The notes beneath the pieces are model-generated. The model was not told the DNA's origin. It saw nothing but the letters and a program-made list of their open reading frames with translations, and searched no databases. Shown piece after piece: positions 1 through 8,768 of a stretch of 64,000 nucleotides of DNA. Numbering within the stretch: the stretch's first letter is position 1; every line of letters begins with the position of its first letter. Location: positions 1-64,000 of the forward strand of contig JAHDQM010000010.1 of assembly GCA_018433835.1 (NCBI GenBank), in the 5' to 3' direction. The position numbers were made by a program, and so were the translations under genes. The DNA comes from Methanoculleus sp. (GTDB lineage Archaea; Halobacteriota; Methanomicrobia; Methanomicrobiales; Methanoculleaceae).

Positions 1-141
1 ATCGTGCTTCGAATTACGACTGGCCTTTTGAGGGCAGGAGTTCGAGAAGTCATCGTGCTTCGAATTACGACTGGCCTTTTGAGGGCAGGAGTTCGAGAAG
101 TCATCGTGCTTCGAATTACGACTGGCCTTTTGAGGGCAGGA
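1..141 (-). repeat. 51-bp tandem repeat, 2.75 copies visible (hairpin-pair family)
   Basis: Two identical 51-base units (1-51 and 52-102) are followed by a third that matches for about 39 bases before diverging at about 141. The array probably continues left of the window. Read on the minus strand, each unit holds a CTTC/GAAG hairpin, the 9-base linker TCGAACTCC, a second hairpin (TGCCCT/AGGCCA, one mismatch) and GTCG. This is the same plan as the dispersed hairpin arrays at 5284-5406, 35321-35492 and 52012-52130. There are no unique spacers, so it is not CRISPR. Because 51 is a multiple of three, an open frame crosses it, but nothing else suggests coding. Confidence 0.9.
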
Positions 142-258
142 CTGGAGGTATTGCAGGTGCGTCCCCCAGCCACGATCTCCCCACAACCCCACCAAACCCC
201 CTATATCGCCGGACTTCCAACACTCCCTTAAGAGAACCGGAGTGGAGGAGTTCATAGA

Positions 259-1341
259 GTGACGACCGGCGGCCGGATCATCATGCACGTGGATATGGAC
301 AGCTTCTTCGCCTCCGTGGAGGTCCGCCGCGACCCCGCTCTTGCCGGGAGGCCGGTGATCGTGGGCGCCGACCCGAAGGGAGGGGCTGGCCGGGGGGTCG
401 TGAGCACCTGCTCTTATGAAGCCCGGCGGTACGGGGTCCACTCCGGCATGCCCATATCCCGGGCGTACGACCTCTGCCCGCACGGCGTCTACCTCCCGGT
501 GAATCGCCTGCTCTATTCCCGGGTCTCGGGGGAGATCATGACGATCCTCTCCCGGCGCGCCGGCCGCATCGAACAGGTGAGCATCGACGAGGCCTACCTC
601 GACGTCAGCGCTGCCGGGAGTTTTCCGGCGGCAGCGACGCTTGCCGCCGCAATCAAGCGGGAGGTCCGGGAAGAGGCGGGGCTCACCTGCTCGGTCGGCG
701 TCGCCCCGGGCAAGGCCGTGGCAAAGATCGCCTCCGCCTACAAAAAACCCGATGGACTGACAGTCGTCCCCCCGGACGAGGTCGCGGGATTCCTCGCCCC
801 CCTGCCGGTGGAAAAGGTGCCCGGCGTCGGGAAGAAGACCCGCGATGACCTCCGGCAGATGGCCATCCAGACCATCGGCGACCTTGCATGCCATGACGTC
901 CAGGACCTCATTGCCAGGCTGGGAAGACACGGCGTCCTGATGCACCGCCTCGCCCGGGGCATCGATGACGGGGAGGTGCAGGGCCGGCAGCGGTGCAAAT
1001 CAGTCTCCCGGGAGACGACGTTTGAAGCGGATACCGCCGACCCGTCCGTCCTCTCCGGGACCCTCGCCGAACTTGCGGACGAGGTCGCGGAGACACTTCG
1101 TGCCGAGGGCCTCCGGTGCCGGACCGTCACGGTCAAGGTCAGGTACCGCGGATTCGAGACGCATACCCGGTCCCGAACGCTGGAGCGGTTCACCGCGGAC
1201 CCCGAAGCGATCCGGCGGGCCGCATCCGCCCTGCTCCTGCCGTTCCTCAACGGGACGGACGTCCGGCTCCTCGGGGTCAGGCTCTCGACGCTGGAGGGTG
1301 GGTACACCCGGCAGGCGTCGATCGACGAGTTCTTCTCCTGA
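259..1341 (+). CDS. dinB: DNA polymerase IV (Y-family translesion polymerase)
   Basis: This is a Y-family DNA polymerase that copies past damaged bases, 360 residues, the usual length. The palm motif MHVDMDSFFAS lies at residues 9-19 with metal-binding Asp12, and the second catalytic pair Asp110-Glu111 sits in SIDEAYLD. A helix-hairpin-helix (VPGVGKK) follows near residue 187, then a little-finger domain from about 240 to 345. The C-terminus QASIDEFF fits a PCNA-interacting PIP box (Q352, I355, F358, F359), so recruitment by the sliding clamp is likely. The GTG at 259 is chosen because a purine-rich ribosome site (GGAGTGGAGGAG) ends eight bases upstream; ATG 283 is the alternative. A CTATATC box near 198-206 could be its promoter. 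Confidence 0.95.
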   Translation: MTTGGRIIMHVDMDSFFASVEVRRDPALAGRPVIVGADPKGGAGRGVVSTCSYEARRYGVHSGMPISRAYDLCPHGVYLPVNRLLYSRVSGEIMTILSRRAGRIEQVSIDEAYLDVSAAGSFPAAATLAAAIKREVREEAGLTCSVGVAPGKAVAKIASAYKKPDGLTVVPPDEVAGFLAPLPVEKVPGVGKKTRDDLRQMAIQTIGDLACHDVQDLIARLGRHGVLMHRLARGIDDGEVQGRQRCKSVSRETTFEADTADPSVLSGTLAELADEVAETLRAEGLRCRTVTVKVRYRGFETHTRSRTLERFTADPEAIRRAASALLLPFLNGTDVRLLGVRLSTLEGGYTRQASIDEFFS

Positions 1342-1395
1342 AACGCCCCCACAAGGCGAACCTTCTTTACGTCGCGTGCGCACCAGGGTGCCGGT

Positions 1396-2229
1396 ATGCC
1401 CGATATCTGGACCGTGCTCCTCGTCGCCATCCTTCTCCTCCTCTTTGCGGTGCCGGTCGTCCGGCAGCAGCTGACCCGGGCCCGCCGCCTGAGGGCGATC
1501 CGGGACCTGGAGGTGGAGCGCCGAACCCGGGTCATCGTCCTCATCCACCGGCAGGAGCGGATCGGCTTTCTGGGCATCCCGCTCTTCCGCTACATCGACA
1601 TCAACGACTCCGAGGAGATCCTCAGGGCGATCCGGCTCACTCCCCCGGAGATGCCGATCGACTTCATCATCCACACCCCGGGGGGCCTGATCCTCTCCTC
1701 CGAGCAGATCGCGATGGCGCTCCGGCGCCACAGGGGGAAGGTGACGGTCTTTGTTCCCCACTACGCCATGTCGGGCGGGACGCTCCTCTGCCTTGCCGCC
1801 GACGAGGTGGCGATGGACGAGAACGCCGTGCTCGGTCCGGTCGACCCCCGGATCGGGGAGTACCCGGCGGCGTCGATCCTGCGGGTTCCGCGCTTAAAAC
1901 CGCCGGAGGAGATAGAGGATGAGACCTTCATCCTGGTCGACATCGCTTCAAAAGCCCAGAACCAGATGCGGGAGTTCGTGACCGGCCTGCTCGGTGGCCG
2001 GATGGACGCCGGGCAGGCGGACCGCCTCTCCCGCCTGCTCACGGAGGGGAAATGGACCCACGACTACCCGATCACCCTCGAGCAGGCACGAGAACTCGGG
2101 CTCCCCGTCACCTCCGGTATGCCCGCCGGGATCTACCGGTTGATGGACCTCTTCCCGCAGGCGATGCCCCGCCGCCCGTCGGTTGCCTACGTCCCGATCC
2201 CTTACCGGGAGGAAGAGAAGAAGGGGTGA
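1396..2229 (+). CDS. Membrane-anchored SDH-type serine protease (ClpP/SppA fold)
   Basis: The 277-residue protein matches the family called serine dehydrogenase proteinase (SDH_sah), relatives of ClpP and SppA with a crotonase-like fold. Residues about 5-22 form one hydrophobic segment, so it is probably membrane-anchored. The conserved IIHTPGG block (near residue 93) is followed by HYAMSGGT with the probable nucleophile Ser126, then the block DENAVLGPVDPRIG. Such proteins are thought to cleave membrane or short-lived proteins; the substrate is unknown here. The gene follows dinB in the same direction after 54 bases and may share its transcript, with no clear functional link. Confidence 0.88.
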   Translation: MPDIWTVLLVAILLLLFAVPVVRQQLTRARRLRAIRDLEVERRTRVIVLIHRQERIGFLGIPLFRYIDINDSEEILRAIRLTPPEMPIDFIIHTPGGLILSSEQIAMALRRHRGKVTVFVPHYAMSGGTLLCLAADEVAMDENAVLGPVDPRIGEYPAASILRVPRLKPPEEIEDETFILVDIASKAQNQMREFVTGLLGGRMDAGQADRLSRLLTEGKWTHDYPITLEQARELGLPVTSGMPAGIYRLMDLFPQAMPRRPSVAYVPIPYREEEKKG

Positions 2230-2274
2230 TGTTTCGCCGTCCTCCCCGGGTTCTGTGGAAACGCCGGTGAAACT

Positions 2275-2287
2275 CATTTTAAAATTC
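2275..2287 (+). promoter_or_regulatory. TATA-like box upstream of the lipoprotein gene
   Basis: CATTTTAAAATTC is an AT-rich block in GC-rich surroundings, about 30 bases before the first possible start (GTG 2313). The distance fits an archaeal TATA box serving a nearly leaderless transcript. Confidence 0.45.
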
Positions 2288-2312
2288 CGGAACCAATATT
2301 GACCCGTTCGCG

Positions 2313-2837
2313 GTGCGCGCCCGCAGGGACTCCTGTGCCGGTATCCCGTGGGTGCGGGACCGACAGGGAGCGGTAACAAGGACTTCGACCATAACACGTG
2401 CATCGCTTGTTTGCCTGTTCCTCGCGGTGGTGCTGCTCTCTGCCGGATGCACCAGCGGGGAGCAGCCTCCCGCAGGAAAGGCGGCGGATCCGGACTTCCG
2501 GGGAGAGACGCTGAGCTACGACGACCGTGTGGTATTCCGTCTCATCCCTGAGGCCGATGAGGCGGCAGCCTACAGCGTGACCTGTACGATCGAGCGGGAC
2601 ATCTCCCGGGGAACGACGATCGAGACCCGGGCGAACGTGCTGTACGAGAATATCTCCCGCGGCAACCCCATCGAGATCGTCGTCCCGCGTGAAGATCCCT
2701 CGGACGGCGCAGCGATCGAGATCGAGATCCGGAGCACGACCGGCGAGGTCCAGTACCGGAGCAGGACGTCCGTGGCCCCCGCGGGACGGGGGTTGTTACC
2801 CAGCCCTTATCCCGTCCCGCGACCTACCTTCTTTTGA
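2313..2837 (+). CDS. Predicted lipoprotein, function unknown
   Basis: An exported protein of about 174 residues. A hydrophobic stretch (SLVCLFLAVVLLSAGC) ends in a lipobox-like LLSAGC and is followed by a polar region (TSGEQPPAGK), typical of a lipid-anchored surface protein. The rest looks like a compact beta-rich domain with no recognised catalytic motif. The start is uncertain. GTG 2313 suits a leaderless message from the TATA-like box at 2275-2287 but gives a long N-terminal region; GTG 2352 in the same frame gives a more usual signal peptide. The stop overlaps the TTG that could start the next gene, suggesting co-transcription. Confidence 0.7.
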   Translation: MRARRDSCAGIPWVRDRQGAVTRTSTITRASLVCLFLAVVLLSAGCTSGEQPPAGKAADPDFRGETLSYDDRVVFRLIPEADEAAAYSVTCTIERDISRGTTIETRANVLYENISRGNPIEIVVPREDPSDGAAIEIEIRSTTGEVQYRSRTSVAPAGRGLLPSPYPVPRPTFF

Positions 2838-2839
2838 TC

Positions 2840-3313
2840 GTGAGCGCTTACCTCCAGCTGCGCCTGGACGCATTCGACCGTTCTCTGGACCCTCTCTGCA
2901 ACGATTGCCCCGACCGAAACGGTTTCCGCCGGCTCTGTTACCAGTGCCCGTTCGCCGTGAGAACCGCAGGCGCCGTCTACTGCGAACGGTTCGCGACCCG
3001 CATCCGGGCGCAGGAGAAGTATACCCTGCCGGGATGGAAAGCGATACGGAACGCGATCCTGGAGCGGGACCGGCAACGGTGTAATGTCTGCGGTGGAGAG
3101 CAGGACCTTCACATCCATCATCTCGACCGCGATCCCACGAACGACGACCCGGCCAACCTGCTTACTCTCTGCGGCATCTGCCATGCCCGGGTGCATACCG
3201 AGCTCCGCCGGGAAGGCGGGGCCGGCCGGGTGGCGCGGGTGCTCCCGGCGGGACGGCGTCGTGCTGCCCGCACGACGCGATCCCCGGTGAGCGGGGAGAC
3301 GAGACATTCCTGA
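2840..3313 (+). CDS. HNH endonuclease-domain protein
   Basis: A small protein of about 157 residues with an HNH nuclease fold: CNVCGG, then HIHHLDRDPTNDD, NLLTLC and GICHARVH, giving the paired cysteines of the zinc site and the His-Asn-His catalytic set. A second cysteine cluster lies in the N-terminal third (CNDC, CYQC), possibly another metal site. The C-terminal 30 residues are basic and low in complexity. GTG 2840 avoids overlap with the upstream lipoprotein gene; TTG 2834 is an in-frame alternative. HNH proteins of this size can be housekeeping or mobile-element nucleases; no partner gene identifies the target. Confidence 0.8.
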   Translation: MSAYLQLRLDAFDRSLDPLCNDCPDRNGFRRLCYQCPFAVRTAGAVYCERFATRIRAQEKYTLPGWKAIRNAILERDRQRCNVCGGEQDLHIHHLDRDPTNDDPANLLTLCGICHARVHTELRREGGAGRVARVLPAGRRRAARTTRSPVSGETRHS

Positions 3314-3390
3314 AAACCGCTTCTCCCGCCCAGTCACCGTCAGGGGCGGGGGAACGGTTATATCGTATGCCCGCTACCAGTAGCGTGACC

Positions 3391-4239
3391 ATGGGGGGAA
3401 TGTCCGGAATGAGTATTACAGGAAAGCTCTTCGGCAAGGGCGATCCCGAAGGCCGGGAAGGCGCCGGCACCGATACCTCAGTGAGCAGAAAGGCGGTCTC
3501 CCTCGCCCAGCAGGGACGATTCGGCGAGGCTATAGGTTGCTTTGACCGGGTGCTCGAAGAAGATCCGGCCAACGTGAAGATGTGGAACAACAAGGGTGTC
3601 TTTCTCGATCTCATCGGCAGGGACCAGGATGCGCTTGCCTGCTGGGAGAGAGCACTCTCGATCGACCCGGGTTTTGCTCCGGCATGGGTCTCCCGTGGAA
3701 TGCTGCACCGGCGCCGCAACCGGCTCGAGGAGGCGCTCGCCTGCTACGACCGTGCCCTGGAACTCAACCCGGACTCCGCGGTCGCCTGGTACAACCGGAG
3801 CGGCATCTTTATCGCGATGCACCGGCTGGACGATGCAATCGCCTGTTACGAGCGGGTTCTCGCGATCGATCCCCATTTCGTGGCGGCCTGGACCGATCTC
3901 GGCTACGCCCACTTCCTCGGGCACCGGCACGAGGATGCCATCGCCTGTTACGACAGGGCCATCGCCGACGATCCCGGGAGTGTCCGGGTCTGGAGCCTGA
4001 AGGGGGGTGCCCTGTATGTGCTCGGGGAGTACCGTAAAGCCCTCGAATGTTTCGATCAGGTGCTCGCGATCGATCCGAGGTATGCCGCCGGATGGAGCAT
4101 GAAGTGCAGTGTCCTCTACCACCTCGGCATGTACCGGCATGCGCTTGCGTGCGCCGACAAGGCGCTTGAGATGAACCCCTCCTGCGAACTGACCACCCAG
4201 GTCCGAAAGATGCTCCTCTCCCTCATCCAGCAGTGGTGA
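3391..4239 (+). CDS. Tetratricopeptide-repeat protein
   Basis: The protein (about 282 residues) is built of roughly seven 34-residue TPR units, each with the A-x-x-C-Y/F-D-R-x-L-x-x-D-P signature (for example ALACYDRALELNPDS and AIACYERVLAIDPHF). TPR arrays form scaffolds for protein binding; there is no enzymatic domain or membrane segment. A GTTATATC box at 3357-3364 would start transcription near 3385, so ATG 3391 (or in-frame ATG 3409) is preferred over ATG 3367. The 3' end abuts a decayed GH13 gene on the other strand and may overlie its lost end. Confidence 0.85.
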   Translation: MGGMSGMSITGKLFGKGDPEGREGAGTDTSVSRKAVSLAQQGRFGEAIGCFDRVLEEDPANVKMWNNKGVFLDLIGRDQDALACWERALSIDPGFAPAWVSRGMLHRRRNRLEEALACYDRALELNPDSAVAWYNRSGIFIAMHRLDDAIACYERVLAIDPHFVAAWTDLGYAHFLGHRHEDAIACYDRAIADDPGSVRVWSLKGGALYVLGEYRKALECFDQVLAIDPRYAAGWSMKCSVLYHLGMYRHALACADKALEMNPSCELTTQVRKMLLSLIQQW

Positions 4240-5218
4240 GGCTCCCGACCTTTTCCTCCGGGCCCGGCCCTCCCGGATACCTGGTGGAAGAACCGGAGGC
4301 CGGGGCAGAGGAAGGCGAGGACGGCGGCGGCCCGGTGGCGGTCGGGCGGGAAGGCTGCCGCCGCCCGGTTCTCGAGGAACCGGACGGATCTTCGCTGGTA
4401 TTCCAGGTCAGCCCCGAAGTGTTCCCGCACCGGCCGTGACTTTCCGCTCCGGAGTCTGTCATAGAGCCGTTTGTCGTAGGTGTAGTCGAACCCCTGCTGC
4501 TGGAGCGTCCACTCGAGGTCCCAGTACACCTCCGCCACGAAGACAAACCCGGGATGCTCTCTATGGACCTCCCCGATCGCGCGGGGCCAGAACGGCCCCA
4601 TCTCCCGTCCCCAGGTCTGCCGGAATACCTCCGGGAGGACGAGCATCGCCATATCGCACCGGAGCCCGTCGCACCATCGCGCTATCCTCTGCAGCTCGGC
4701 GATCATCGCTTCCTGTACGGCCACATTGCCGTAGTCGAGCTGCAGGGTGTCGGGCCAGCCGCCGGAGTAGGGGTCGCGGCCGTGGGCGAGGACGGCCGAG
4801 CCTCCGGGGGAGGTCCACCTGGACGAATTCCTGCGGCCGGCGGGCGAGTTCCTCTTCCGTGCCGGTGCAGGCGGTCGCGGAACCGGACGAGCGCCTCCGC
4901 CTCCCCGAGTTCGGGGTGGAGCCGGTAGCTGGCGACGGCAAAGGGGGAACCGCAGATGTCCTCCTCCCGGAGGTCGGGGAGCAGGCTCCGGTACTCTGTG
5001 AGCCACCGGTCGTTCGAGCGGGAGACCCGGCGCCCCGCCTCCCCGGTTTCCCAGACCCCCATGAGGTAAACCCAGGAAAAACCGCACCCTGCAAGTCCCG
5101 CGACCCAGGCGTCCGGGAGATCGTCGAGCGTGACACGGCGCCCCGCCTCCCGGGCGAGGTGCCGGAGCCGGACGCGGGCGTTGACCTCGTAGAGGGAGGG
5201 GTAACGGGGGGTGTTCAT
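4240..5218 (-). pseudogene. Decayed alpha-amylase-family (GH13) gene
   Basis: Homology to the archaeal/bacterial GH13-like family is spread over three frames. From ATG 5218 one frame reads YPSLYEVNARV and FSWVYLMGVWETG up to FRDRLHRHG (about 4865). Where the family has its DFVPNH region a segment is missing. Homology resumes in another frame (GTEEELARRPQEFVQVDLP, 4866-4807) and shifts again at about 4806 to GGSAVLAHGRDPYSG, LQLDYGN and CDGLRCDMAML, ending at GLRFFHQ (about 4281). The usual C-terminal part is absent where the TPR gene lies opposite. So there are two frameshifts, one internal deletion and a 3' truncation. It once encoded a glycan-acting enzyme, probably linked to glycogen or trehalose metabolism. 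Confidence 0.85.
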
Positions 5219-5283
5219 GGCTGCGGCGTTCTGGACGTATGGATGGATAATGGTATCCGCCGGACTGCCCCGTGGGGCGTCGC

Positions 5284-5406
5284 ACTTCGGGGAAGTCGCA
5301 ACTCGCACCTGGCGGTGCTCGAACTCCGCCTGCCCCTGGCGGGGCACGCGTCGTTGCTCGAAAACGCTTCGCGTTTTCTCGAACTCCCTCCCCTGCGGGG
5401 AGGTCG
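5284..5406 (+). repeat. Hairpin-linker array upstream of the GH13 remnant
   Basis: Consecutive short hairpins are joined by constant linkers: ACTTC/GAAGT (5284-5296), GCACC/GGTGC (5305-5318), linker TCGAACTCC (5319-5327), TGCCCC/GGGGCA (5331-5346), GAAAACGC/GCGTTTTC (5360-5378), linker TCGAACTCC again (5379-5387), CTCCCC/GGGGAG (5388-5402), then GTCG. This is the same family as 35321-35492 and 52012-52130. It fills the gap between the flavoprotein gene and the GH13 pseudogene. Confidence 0.85.
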
Positions 5407-5409
5407 TTT

Positions 5410-6621
5410 TCACCACACGGCGGAATGAAGGCCGTCGTCCCGCCGGAAAACCCGGAACGACCGGGACCCCTGCACCGCGTCGACGACGCGGTTGCTCGTC
5501 GCCCTCATGAACGCGGCAAGCGGCACCTGCATCCGGGCGTCCAGGCAGCCGTAGAGGAAGTTTCGCAGCGCCGTTTCCGCCCGCAGTTCGGGGATGAGAC
5601 GGCGCCGGAGGAGGGCGGTGTAGGTTCCGGCAAGCTGTGCGGCGGAGGTAAGGTGGCGGTCGACGGCGTGGGCGGCGAGCTCTGCGGTCCGGTGAGCGTA
5701 GAAGATCCCCTCGCCGAGGAGCGGGCTTGCAAACCCGGCCGCATCCCCGACGAGGACCGTCCCCTCATGGGCCGGAGAGGGGATGTAGTTCCCCAGCGGG
5801 AGCGGAAAGCCAACAGGTTTCCGATCGGTGAATGCAGAAAAGCCGACAGTCTTCAGGAACTCTTCGAAGCGTTCGGGGAGGCATTTTTCGTTCATCCGTA
5901 GCAGTCCCCCTATCCCCACGACAATCGCCTCCCTGTTCGGGAAGACCCACCCGTAGCCCCGCCGGCAGGCGGCAAAGACCAGGTGGGGTGTCGCGAGGTC
6001 GGCGTCCAGGCGGATCGACCCGTCTCCGTTCATGAGCGTCTCCGCCTCTTTGCGGGGGATCGCGAGTTCCAGCGCCCACCCGAGGTTTTCGCGCCACCGC
6101 TCGGTGTCGACGATGCTCTCCGGGAGGGAGCGCCGGACCCGGCTATGGACCCCGTCGGCCCCGATGAGGACCCGGGCGGCATACCGGTCCCCGTCGGATG
6201 TCGTGACGGTCCGGCGGGCGTGGTCGATTGCGGTCACCTCCGCGCCCGTCTGGACTTCCACCCCTGCTCGTGCCGCCATTCCGGCAAAATAGGCATCGTA
6301 ACGCTCCCGGCGGGTGAAGTAGACCGGCTCCGCAAGGTCTTCGGCGAGGATGCGGCTGCTCCCGATGTAGAGCGCGTATCCTGTCCCGGTGAAGTCGAGC
6401 AGCCCTTCCCGCCGGAGGGCACCGACCGGCAGATGAAAGACCCGGTCGAGAAACCGGACGGATTTCTGGCTGAGGCAGCCGCCGCAGACCTTATCCCGGG
6501 GATACGTCCGCTTTTCGAGGAGCGCCACCCGGTGCCCGGCCTCCCCGAGCAGGCAGGCGGCGGTGCTCCCGGCGGGCCCGCCCCCGACGACGACAACATC
6601 GTAATCAGGCCGGCTCCCCAT
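5410..6621 (-). CDS. Geranylgeranyl reductase-family flavoprotein
   Basis: A 403-residue FAD-dependent oxidoreductase. The N-terminal Rossmann motif VVVVGGGPAGSTAA binds FAD; PRDKVCGGCLS and the late GDAAGFASPLLGEGI block are hallmarks of the geranylgeranyl reductase family, which saturates isoprenoid chains of archaeal lipids or quinones. Which substrate this paralogue uses cannot be read from the sequence. ATG 6621 is chosen over the longer open frame because GAGGAGA lies just upstream and the Rossmann fold starts right after. It diverges from the radical SAM gene beginning at 6756. Confidence 0.88.
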   Translation of the reverse strand: MGSRPDYDVVVVGGGPAGSTAACLLGEAGHRVALLEKRTYPRDKVCGGCLSQKSVRFLDRVFHLPVGALRREGLLDFTGTGYALYIGSSRILAEDLAEPVYFTRRERYDAYFAGMAARAGVEVQTGAEVTAIDHARRTVTTSDGDRYAARVLIGADGVHSRVRRSLPESIVDTERWRENLGWALELAIPRKEAETLMNGDGSIRLDADLATPHLVFAACRRGYGWVFPNREAIVVGIGGLLRMNEKCLPERFEEFLKTVGFSAFTDRKPVGFPLPLGNYIPSPAHEGTVLVGDAAGFASPLLGEGIFYAHRTAELAAHAVDRHLTSAAQLAGTYTALLRRRLIPELRAETALRNFLYGCLDARMQVPLAAFMRATSNRVVDAVQGSRSFRVFRRDDGLHSAVW

Positions 6622-6725
6622 CTCGGTCTCTCCTCGCGATGACAGGGTCCGGCACATACCATAGTTTTTTCCCCGGCGTGAGGAGGCCGCTCCTCCCCGG
6701 ACACTTTCGCACTCCGCGCGACAGG

Positions 6726-6735
6726 CTCTTTATTC
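6726..6735 (+). promoter_or_regulatory. TATA-like box for the radical SAM gene
   Basis: TCTTTATTCC lies 21-30 bases before ATG 6756, the spacing expected for a leaderless archaeal transcript. Confidence 0.5.
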
Positions 6736-6755
6736 CGCGAGCCGATGTTTCAGGC

Positions 6756-7838
6756 ATGTCCGTTGCGGAGCAGAAACTCGCCTACCTTACCGCTGCCGGG
6801 CGGTTCGACCTCTGCAGCCCCGGGGAGTGCCTCCGGCTCCTCTCGGCGGCGAGTTACATCACCTACAGCCGCCGGACCGGAGGATGCGGGCGGATGCTCA
6901 AGATGCTCCTCCACGGCACCTGCTCCTACGACTGCGCCTACTGCTCCGTCCGCCTTCAGCGGGAGCGGGTGGGGTTCTCCCCCGGGGAGTTCGCCGACAC
7001 CTTCCTCGACCTCTGGCGGGAAGGGCTCGTCGGCGGGCTCTTCCTGAGTTCCGGGATCGCCCGGGACGTCGATTGCGTGATGCACGATATCGTGGAGACG
7101 GGGGAGATCCTGCGCCGCCGGGGCTACGACGGCTACCTTCACCTGAAGGTTCTCCCCGGCGCCGCCCGGGCGGATATTCATGACGCCGCCCGCGTGGCGA
7201 ACCGGATCAGCATCAACCTGGAGGCGACGTCCCCCGACCGCCTCGGGCGCATCGCCGGGGTGAAGGACTACCGGCAGGATATCCTGAAGCGCCAGGCCTG
7301 GGTGGCGGAGGAGAAACCCGGGGGCCACACCACCCAGCTCGTTGTCGGGGCGGCAGACGAGACCGATGCGGAGATCCTCTCCTGCCTCGCCGACCAGTAC
7401 CGGCGGGTCCGCCCCTCCCGGGTCTACTTCTCGGCGTTCCGCGCCCTCCCCGGAACTCCTCTCGCGTCGCATCCCGATACCCCGACATGGCGGGCGATGC
7501 GATGGTACCAGGCCGACTACCTGCTCCGTGAGTACGGCGTTACGGCCGACGAACTCCGGGCGGTCCTCGATGAAGAGGGATTCTTTCCCGACCGCGACCC
7601 GAAAGTCGTCCTTGCGGACGGCAGGATGGCGGTGAACGTCAACCTTGCCTCGCACAGCGACCTCCTTCGGGTTCCCGGGATCGGGCCGAAAGGGGCGGAC
7701 CGGATCCTCTCGCTGCGGAGAGAGCGGCCGTTTACCGGGCTCGCGGACCTTGCCCGGGCCGGTATTCGGGGTAAGGCCGCCGGACGCTACCTCGTGTTCG
7801 GCGGGCGGGAGACGGTGCAGACGAAGCTTGTCCTGTAG
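6756..7838 (+). CDS. Radical SAM protein, putative DNA modification/repair type, with C-terminal HhH
   Basis: A 360-residue radical SAM enzyme. The [4Fe-4S] ligands are Cys56, Cys60 and Cys63 in CSYDCAYC. The flanking RRTGGCGRMLKMLL and FLSSGI blocks match the family annotated as putative DNA modification/repair radical SAM protein, often paired in genomes with a uracil-DNA-glycosylase-like gene (established association; no partner lies within this window). The C-terminus carries a helix-hairpin-helix (LLRVPGIGPKGADRIL, from about residue 302), a non-specific DNA-binding motif. ATG 6756 is preferred because a TATA-like box lies at 6726-6735 and the conserved region begins there. The reaction is unknown. 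Confidence 0.88.
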   Translation: MSVAEQKLAYLTAAGRFDLCSPGECLRLLSAASYITYSRRTGGCGRMLKMLLHGTCSYDCAYCSVRLQRERVGFSPGEFADTFLDLWREGLVGGLFLSSGIARDVDCVMHDIVETGEILRRRGYDGYLHLKVLPGAARADIHDAARVANRISINLEATSPDRLGRIAGVKDYRQDILKRQAWVAEEKPGGHTTQLVVGAADETDAEILSCLADQYRRVRPSRVYFSAFRALPGTPLASHPDTPTWRAMRWYQADYLLREYGVTADELRAVLDEEGFFPDRDPKVVLADGRMAVNVNLASHSDLLRVPGIGPKGADRILSLRRERPFTGLADLARAGIRGKAAGRYLVFGGRETVQTKLVL

Positions 7839-7876
7839 CGTGCGGACGGACGCGGTTTCCCAAAAATTGGTGAGGA

Positions 7877-8680
7877 TTACCTGACCTTCCCGAACTCGGT
7901 GCCCACGTCTGCGGCGGACAGGTAAGTCCGGTCGCCGAACCTCTCAAGCGCCGTGATCACGCTCTCCGGGGCATCGTTTTTCCGGGCGTGGGTAATCAGG
8001 TCCTGTCTGCCCGCCGGGTAGTCAATGCCCTTAAGGTAGACCTGCAGGTCGGCGGCGGAGAGATGCGCGAGGGACGGCGCTCCCGGGGTTGTCGCGGGCC
8101 GTTCAACCGCCGCTCCCTCCCCCTCGGCCTTCATCATGGACTCGAGCGTCGGAGCATGAGCCTCTGTCACCGGCCGGGCCTCCACCTCCTCGGCTTTTAT
8201 CGGCATTTCCTCGCGGGCGTCTCTCTCACGCACCTCCACGCGCTCCGTCGTGACGACCTCGCGGGGCGGGGCCTCCGTCCGGGTCACGGCCCGGGCCTCC
8301 TCCTGGCTCGGGGGGCCCATGGGCCGTCTCGACTCAATCAGGCTCCAGTTCGCCTCTCTCGGCCAGTCACTCTCCGAGAACCCGGGCTCGTTGTCGAGCC
8401 TGTACTTGCTGATGTTCGCCACGAAGACGTCGTCCCCCGGCCGATATACCATGGCCTCGATGGGGATCGCGAAGAGTTTCGTTCCGAGGCCGAACATGCC
8501 CCCGGTCCTGAGCACCGCGTATGCCACTCTTCCCGTGGGCAGGCCGACCCGGAGGCTTGAGATCTCACCGAGGTCATAGCCCTCCGGGTTCTTCACCCGT
8601 TTCCCCACGACATCCTCGGATGAGAAGAACTCATGCCCCTCCCCCCTCCGCACCTGCTGTTCCAGAATCGTTTCAGCCAT
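7877..8680 (-). CDS. PRC-barrel protein with DUF2795 domain
   Basis: The protein (267 residues) has an N-terminal PRC-barrel domain (about residues 20-95, with VGKRVKNPEGYDLGEI and GRVAYAVLRTGG), a charged low-complexity middle rich in Glu, Ala and Arg, and a C-terminal DUF2795 domain (LQVYLKGIDYPAGRQDL to the end). PRC barrels act in RNA processing and photosynthetic complexes; DUF2795 has no assigned role. The next gene (8883-9935) is a paralogue with two DUF2795 copies. ATG 8680 follows GGTGG; ATG 8692 lies just upstream in frame. No membrane segment is seen. Confidence 0.82.
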   Translation of the reverse strand: MAETILEQQVRRGEGHEFFSSEDVVGKRVKNPEGYDLGEISSLRVGLPTGRVAYAVLRTGGMFGLGTKLFAIPIEAMVYRPGDDVFVANISKYRLDNEPGFSESDWPREANWSLIESRRPMGPPSQEEARAVTRTEAPPREVVTTERVEVRERDAREEMPIKAEEVEARPVTEAHAPTLESMMKAEGEGAAVERPATTPGAPSLAHLSAADLQVYLKGIDYPAGRQDLITHARKNDAPESVITALERFGDRTYLSAADVGTEFGKVR

Positions 8681-8768
8681 TGCAACCACCATATCCCTGG
8701 TATGCTTCCGAAGGCGATCTTCACCTTCGCGCAGAGCGGGCGATGCGTGTTGCGACTATTTAAGAGTT

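Noticed and set aside
1-141. CRISPR array
   Set aside because: Units are identical over their whole length with no unique spacers, and no cas genes are present.
4-231. A repeat-containing protein gene
   Set aside because: The frame exists only because the 51-base repeat is a multiple of three; no ribosome site or conserved residues, and the unit matches a non-coding family elsewhere.
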